Shown piece after piece: positions 61,348 to 64,000 of a stretch of DNA of 64,000 nucleotides. The translations under genes were made by a program, and so were the position numbers. How positions within the stretch are numbered: the first letter of the stretch is position 1; every line of letters begins with the position of its first letter. This DNA comes from Streptomyces spiramyceticus (GTDB lineage: Bacteria > Actinomycetota > Actinomycetes > Streptomycetales > Streptomycetaceae): assembly GCF_028807635.1 (NCBI RefSeq), contig NZ_JARBAX010000001.1, forward strand, positions 4,141,501-4,205,500, in the 5' to 3' direction. The notes beneath the pieces were generated by a model, which made no database searches, was not told where the DNA came from, and saw nothing but the letters and a program-made list of their open reading frames with translations.

Positions 61348-61785
61348 CTACCAGGGGTAGACGTACCGATTCGCCTCACGGTCGAAGGTCACTTCCACCG
61401 ACCGAGCATCCAGGCCGAATTCCTCCCGCCCCCACTGCAAAAGCGCTGCGGCCAAGCCTTCCGGCTGGAAGTCCGTCTCCGGGAACAGCACGCGGTGCAC
61501 GGTGATCAGGGTGTGCTGCGCCTGGCCATGGGCGGCTTCGAGGTCGAGCGTAAGCAAAGCCATACCGTGCCGAAGCCAGGGCAGCTCCTCCGGCGTGAGG
61601 CGAACCCCCGAGCGGTCGGCGGGCACATGCTCGCGGACCGGCGTGACGTCGAGCCACACGCGTTCGCCGACCTGTTCACCGCTGCACGGCGGCTCCCGAG
61701 TCAGGGCGGCTTCAGCCGTCAGGTCGATGGCGATGCCCCACGGGCCCCGAAGAAGCCGGTATGAGGTTGTCCTCACGCCGCCCAC
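61348..61785 (-). CDS. Hypothetical protein, once directly downstream of msrA
   Basis: 145 residues, soluble, with DNA-free features: TTSYRLLRGPWGIAIDLTAEAAL, WLDVTPVREHVPADRSGVRLTPEELPWLRHGMALLTLDLE and QHTLITVHRVLFPETDFQPEGLAAALLQWGREEFGLD. The end EVTFDREANRYVYPW is beta-like. I do not recognise a family. The GTG at 61785 directly follows the TGA (61788-61786, minus strand) of a leftover msrA 3' end, and the RBS GGAGGGGTGA lies inside that remnant. So it was once translationally coupled to msrA. Confidence 0.75.
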   Translation of the reverse strand: MGGVRTTSYRLLRGPWGIAIDLTAEAALTREPPCSGEQVGERVWLDVTPVREHVPADRSGVRLTPEELPWLRHGMALLTLDLEAAHGQAQHTLITVHRVLFPETDFQPEGLAAALLQWGREEFGLDARSVEVTFDREANRYVYPW

Positions 61786-61845
61786 TCACCCCTCCGCCTT
61801 CGCCACCCCGATTGGGCAGCTCACGCCCGTTCCACCGATGCCACA
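61786..61845 (-). repeat. msrA 3'-end remnant (att-like direct repeat, distal copy)
   Basis: On the minus strand this 60-bp piece reads [19 protein letters not shown] and a TGA, identical to the last 19 residues of the intact MsrA, whose end lies at 62829-62888. About 90% identical at the DNA level, the differences I see being silent. Homology stops at 61845. The two copies flank the toxin-antitoxin genes. Confidence 0.9.
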
Positions 61846-61888
61846 GGGGAGCCGAATTACTGTTGGCTGGCGGAGGGGCGAACCGGTG

Positions 61889-62413
61889 CTATTGCTCCCG
61901 CGGTTGTGACATGAAATCGGTCCATAGGTCCACTGCCTGCTGCAAAGTCAGTGCTGCAACCTCTTCGCGGGCCATCCCAGCTGTGTGGACGAGCCTCTCC
62001 GCAAGCCAGTCAGGTACAGGCTCCTTGGACGGCTGAGCGCGCGATGTTACGTCCCCGGCCAGCCGCCCGAGCCGCTCGATCACATGGGTGAGGCGAGTGA
62101 ATTCGGGCCGACTGCTTCCAGCCTCTCTGACCCTGGCGGTGGCTTCCGCGTATACCTCTGCATCGGCGCGGGCTCCTACTGCCCACACCTCGCAGATCTC
62201 CACCGACTTGTCCTCGGTAATCCGGTAGACCACGCGCCACGTGTTCCGGCCTACAACAAGTTTCCTGTAGCCGGTGAGTTCCCCTCCAAGCGGGTAACCC
62301 GCAGCGGGCTCCTCTTCCAGGAGGAGAACCTTCTTGAGAACCTTCGGGACCGCCTCTGGGCCGATCCGCCTCAAGTCATCGATCGCGGCGTCGGTGAAAG
62401 TGATCTCTGCCAT
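61889..62413 (-). CDS. RelE/ParE-family toxin with a C-terminal extension
   Basis: 174 residues. The first ~85 are a RelE/ParE fold: AEITFTDAAIDDLRRIGPEAVPKVLKKVLLLEEEPAAGYPL, GYRKLVVGRNTWRVVYRITEDKSVEICEVWAVGARADAEVY. Conserved basic residues (R, K in YRKLVVGRNTWRVVYRI) are present. The remaining ~90 residues (EFTRLTHVIERLGRLAGDVT, WLAERLVHTAGMAREEVAALT) are extra compared with the usual ~90-residue toxin and look helical. It starts 3 bp after the antitoxin stop. The family cleaves mRNA on ribosomes or poisons gyrase. Which applies here is not clear. Confidence 0.88.
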   Translation of the reverse strand: MAEITFTDAAIDDLRRIGPEAVPKVLKKVLLLEEEPAAGYPLGGELTGYRKLVVGRNTWRVVYRITEDKSVEICEVWAVGARADAEVYAEATARVREAGSSRPEFTRLTHVIERLGRLAGDVTSRAQPSKEPVPDWLAERLVHTAGMAREEVAALTLQQAVDLWTDFMSQPREQ

Positions 62414-62416
62414 CGA

Positions 62417-62725
62417 TCACTCGTCGTCAGGCAGCGCTGTCAGAGACTCGCGTGTGTGTCCGAAGGCATTGAGGACATCATCGAGCGGAGTCCGACGCCC
62501 GGTGTCGGTCACGCTGCGTGCGAGTACCAGGGCCAGATCGCGAAGATCGGCAGCGGCTTCCTCGAGCTCGTCAAGTCGGCTGATGCTGACAACGGCGGCC
62601 ACGCGTTCCTTGTGGCGCGTGACGACAATGCCAGAACCCTGTTCTGCGTCGGCTACGAGTCCCGGGACGCCGCGCCGTGTCGCCTCGGTGACGCTCAATT
62701 CGTGGGCATCGTGCAGCACAGTCAT
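62417..62725 (-). CDS. Phd/YefM-family antitoxin
   Basis: 102 residues. Phd/YefM pattern: LSVTEATRRGVPGLVADAEQGSGIVVTRHKERVAAVVSISRLDELEEAAADLRDL (N-terminal DNA-binding fold, then a helix that wraps the toxin). The C-terminal ~40 residues (VLARSVTDTGRRTPLDDVLNAFGHTRESL) are acidic/helical. It is the upstream gene of a type II toxin-antitoxin operon, with an AT-rich promoter and a CTGTACAG palindrome ahead. Confidence 0.9.
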   Translation of the reverse strand: MTVLHDAHELSVTEATRRGVPGLVADAEQGSGIVVTRHKERVAAVVSISRLDELEEAAADLRDLALVLARSVTDTGRRTPLDDVLNAFGHTRESLTALPDDE

Positions 62726-62733
62726 AAGAGAAA

Positions 62734-62750
62734 CTGTACAGAAAACTATA
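62734..62750 (-). promoter_or_regulatory. Toxin-antitoxin promoter and CTGTACAG palindrome
   Basis: Minus strand: TATAGT (62750-62745) as -10, then the palindrome CTGTACAG (62741-62734) at the expected transcription start, 9 bp before the antitoxin ATG. The local AT richness is unlike the surroundings. Autorepression by the antitoxin is inferred from the family. Confidence 0.65.
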
Positions 62751-62828
62751 TAGATTCGCCAGGGGGCTTACGTCAGCCGTCAGTCGGGGTGATCCCTGTC
62801 GGGCACGAGCTGCCGTCCGACGAGGTGC

Positions 62829-62888
62829 TCAGCCCTCCGCCTTCGCCACCCCGATCGGGCAGCTCACGCCCGTCCCCCCGATCCCGCA
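62829..62888 (-). repeat. msrA 3' end, proximal copy of the att-like direct repeat
   Basis: The functional msrA end. It pairs with 61786-61845 as direct repeats 1,043 bp apart (start to start), bracketing the antitoxin and toxin genes. Confidence 0.9.
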
Positions 62889-63491
62889 GTACCCCGCCGG
62901 GTTCTTGTCCAGGTACTGCTGGTGGTACGGCTCCGCAGGCCAGAACGGGCGGCCCTCCGCCGGGAGGATTTCCGTCGTGATCGTGCCGTGGCCCGAGCCC
63001 GTCAGGACCTTCTGGTACGCCTCGCGGGACGCCTCGGCTGCTGCTGCCTGGGCGGGGGTGTGGGTGTAGATCGCCGAGCGGTACTGCGTGCCTACGTCGT
63101 TGCCCTGGCGGAAGCCCTGGGTGGGGTTGTGGTTCTCCCAGAAGATCTTCAGCAGCTGCTCGTACGAGACGACCGACGGGTCGAAGACGACGCGCACCGC
63201 CTCCGTGTGGCCCGTCAGGCCCGAGCAGGCTTCCTCGTACGCCGGATTCTCGGTGTAGCCGCCCTGGTAGCCGACGAGCGTCGTCCAGACGCCCTCCGCC
63301 TGCCAGAACTTCCGCTCGGCACCCCAGAAACAGCCCATGCCGAAGTCGGCGATCTCCAGACCGTCGGGGTACGGGCCCACCAGCGGGTTGCCGAGGACGG
63401 TGTGGCGGGAGGGGACCTGGAACTCGGGGGTCGAGCGGCCTTTCAGGGCCTGTTCCGGGGTGGGGAGCTGGGGGGTGCGGCCGAAGAACAT
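62829..63491 (-). CDS. msrA: Peptide methionine sulfoxide reductase A
   Basis: Reduces methionine-S-sulfoxide. 220 residues, full length. Catalytic motif [14 protein letters not shown] with the nucleophile Cys, then [60 protein letters not shown], and the C-terminal resolving-Cys region [27 protein letters not shown] lies 8 nt before the ATG. The final 60 bp (62829-62888) are one copy of the direct repeat described at 61786, so the stop is now supplied next to the toxin-antitoxin cassette. Confidence 0.96.
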   Translation of the reverse strand: MFFGRTPQLPTPEQALKGRSTPEFQVPSRHTVLGNPLVGPYPDGLEIADFGMGCFWGAERKFWQAEGVWTTLVGYQGGYTENPAYEEACSGLTGHTEAVRVVFDPSVVSYEQLLKIFWENHNPTQGFRQGNDVGTQYRSAIYTHTPAQAAAAEASREAYQKVLTGSGHGTITTEILPAEGRPFWPAEPYHQQYLDKNPAGYCGIGGTGVSCPIGVAKAEG

Positions 63492-63516
63492 GCGGTCTCC
63501 TCCTGGGTGGTCTGTG

Positions 63517-63540
63517 CCTCCCCCTCAACGCCGGGGGAGG
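63517..63540 (-). terminator. Hairpin terminator upstream of msrA
   Basis: 8-bp stem CCTCCCCC / GGGGGAGG with an 8-nt loop, between the last gene (stop 63562) and the msrA start. It ends the upstream transcript. Confidence 0.7.
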
Positions 63541-63561
63541 GCCGGGGATTCCTGCGCGGCT

Positions 63562-64000
63562 TCATCGCGGCAGCGTCGCCGGGCTCCCGCCGTTCGCCTC
63601 GTAACCCGCCACCGCCAGCGCCCGGTACACCGCGTACTCCGCCGCCGGGTCCGGGCTGTGCGTCCAAGGGAGGGCGCCGACGTGGCCGTCCACGTGCCGC
63701 AGCTGGTCCATCGCCTCCGACCACCGTTCGCACCGTACGAGGAAGAGGACCAGCAGGTGCCGTACGTGCGCCAGCATCGGGTCGTCGGCGCGGGCCGCGT
63801 GCACCGCGAAGAGTGCGCCTTCCACCGCCCGCGTCACCACTGCGCTCTGGTAGAAGCCCCGCACGAGATTGACCTCGGGCAGGTGCTCGTACACCGCGAA
63901 CAGGGGCAGCGCCGCCAGCAGCGACCCCTGCGGCGCACGCGCCGCGGCGGCTGTCGCGAAGGTGTCGGCGGCGTCGCGGGAGCCGTGCCAGTTCTCGCTG
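63562..64000 (-). CDS. Conserved hypothetical protein, 5' end outside window
   Basis: The frame is open to the window edge. About 145 C-terminal residues are seen: LLAALPLFAVYEHLPEVNLVRGFYQSAVVTRAVEGALFAVHAARADDPMLAHVRHLLVLFLVRCERWSEAMDQLRHVDGHVGALPWT, ending YALAVAGYEANGG-like. It looks alpha-helical and resembles repeat/TPR-like cytosolic proteins. The product cannot be named. Confidence 0.7.
   Translation of the reverse strand, partial: SENWHGSRDAADTFATAAAARAPQGSLLAALPLFAVYEHLPEVNLVRGFYQSAVVTRAVEGALFAVHAARADDPMLAHVRHLLVLFLVRCERWSEAMDQLRHVDGHVGALPWTHSPDPAAEYAVYRALAVAGYEANGGSPATLPR

Noticed and set aside
61157..61348. 63-residue minus frame near the toxin region
   Set aside because: Low-complexity Arg/Pro composition and no start signal. 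Not supported.

Overview
The window is high-GC DNA with the codon habits and gene set of a Streptomyces chromosome core (or a close relative). Genes that support this include afsQ1/afsQ2/sigQ, a tyrosinase pair of MelC1/MelC2 type, accA2, pccB with its epsilon subunit, cya, a GAF-GGDEF protein, hutH, a small morphogenic membrane protein, and a truncated hemoglobin fused to an antibiotic-monooxygenase domain. From memory, the order from add to msrA resembles the S. coelicolor SCO4900-SCO4956 neighbourhood. That comparison was not run here. No rRNA, tRNA, CRISPR array or transposase was seen.

Layout. (1) 1-9426, + strand: an exopolysaccharide operon whose genes mostly overlap at start/stop codons: polyprenyl-phosphate sugar transferase, O-antigen-ligase-like polymerase, MurJ-type flippase, polysaccharide deacetylase, GT4 glycosyltransferase, Wzz-like protein and CelD/FemAB-like acetyltransferase. 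A convergent GH26-like secreted glycosidase follows. Two of these proteins carry large repeat-derived low-complexity inserts. (2) 10.8-15.1 kb: cytochrome P450, a small secreted protein, tyrosinase chaperone and tyrosinase, and an ECF sigma factor with a SnoaL tail. (3) 15.1-18.6 kb: MFS exporter with a divergent LysR regulator, and an alpha/beta hydrolase. (4) 18.6-36.9 kb: nucleoside salvage (add, uridine kinase-like, two aldehyde dehydrogenase paralogues, deoC, pmmB, deoD) surrounding the afsQ1-afsQ2-lipoprotein operon and divergent sigQ, then a gamma-glutamylcyclotransferase-like gene, lpdA and a DeoR regulator. (5) 36.9-47.2 kb: TetR, accA2, a block with LysE/MocR/B3-B4 genes, maf, mmpB, pccE, pccB, birA. 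Together these form and biotinylate acyl-CoA carboxylase. (6) 47.3-57 kb: adenylate cyclase, enoyl-CoA hydratase, GGDEF protein, hutH, a sortase substrate, an L,D-transpeptidase lipoprotein and a MacB/LolD-like ABC pair. (7) 57-64 kb: acetyltransferase, RDD protein, hemoglobin fusion, Excalibur lipoprotein, a toxin-antitoxin module and msrA.

How the genes fit together. In the salvage genes, deoD phosphorolysis gives (deoxy)ribose-1-phosphate, pmmB may convert it to the 5-phosphate, deoC cleaves deoxyribose-5-phosphate to acetaldehyde and glyceraldehyde-3-phosphate, and the catalytic aldehyde dehydrogenase can remove acetaldehyde. The same perfect 12-bp palindrome, CTACGCGCGTAG, lies in the promoters of add, deoC and deoD and nowhere else that I noticed, which suggests one repressor for the set.

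The most unusual structure is at 61.8-62.9 kb. The toxin-antitoxin module sits between two ~60-bp copies of the 3' end of msrA that encode the same 19 C-terminal residues with silent differences. This looks like a small cassette inserted at the end of msrA, splitting an ancestral msrA-downstream gene pair. Two frameshifted gene remnants and a third possible fragment are also present.
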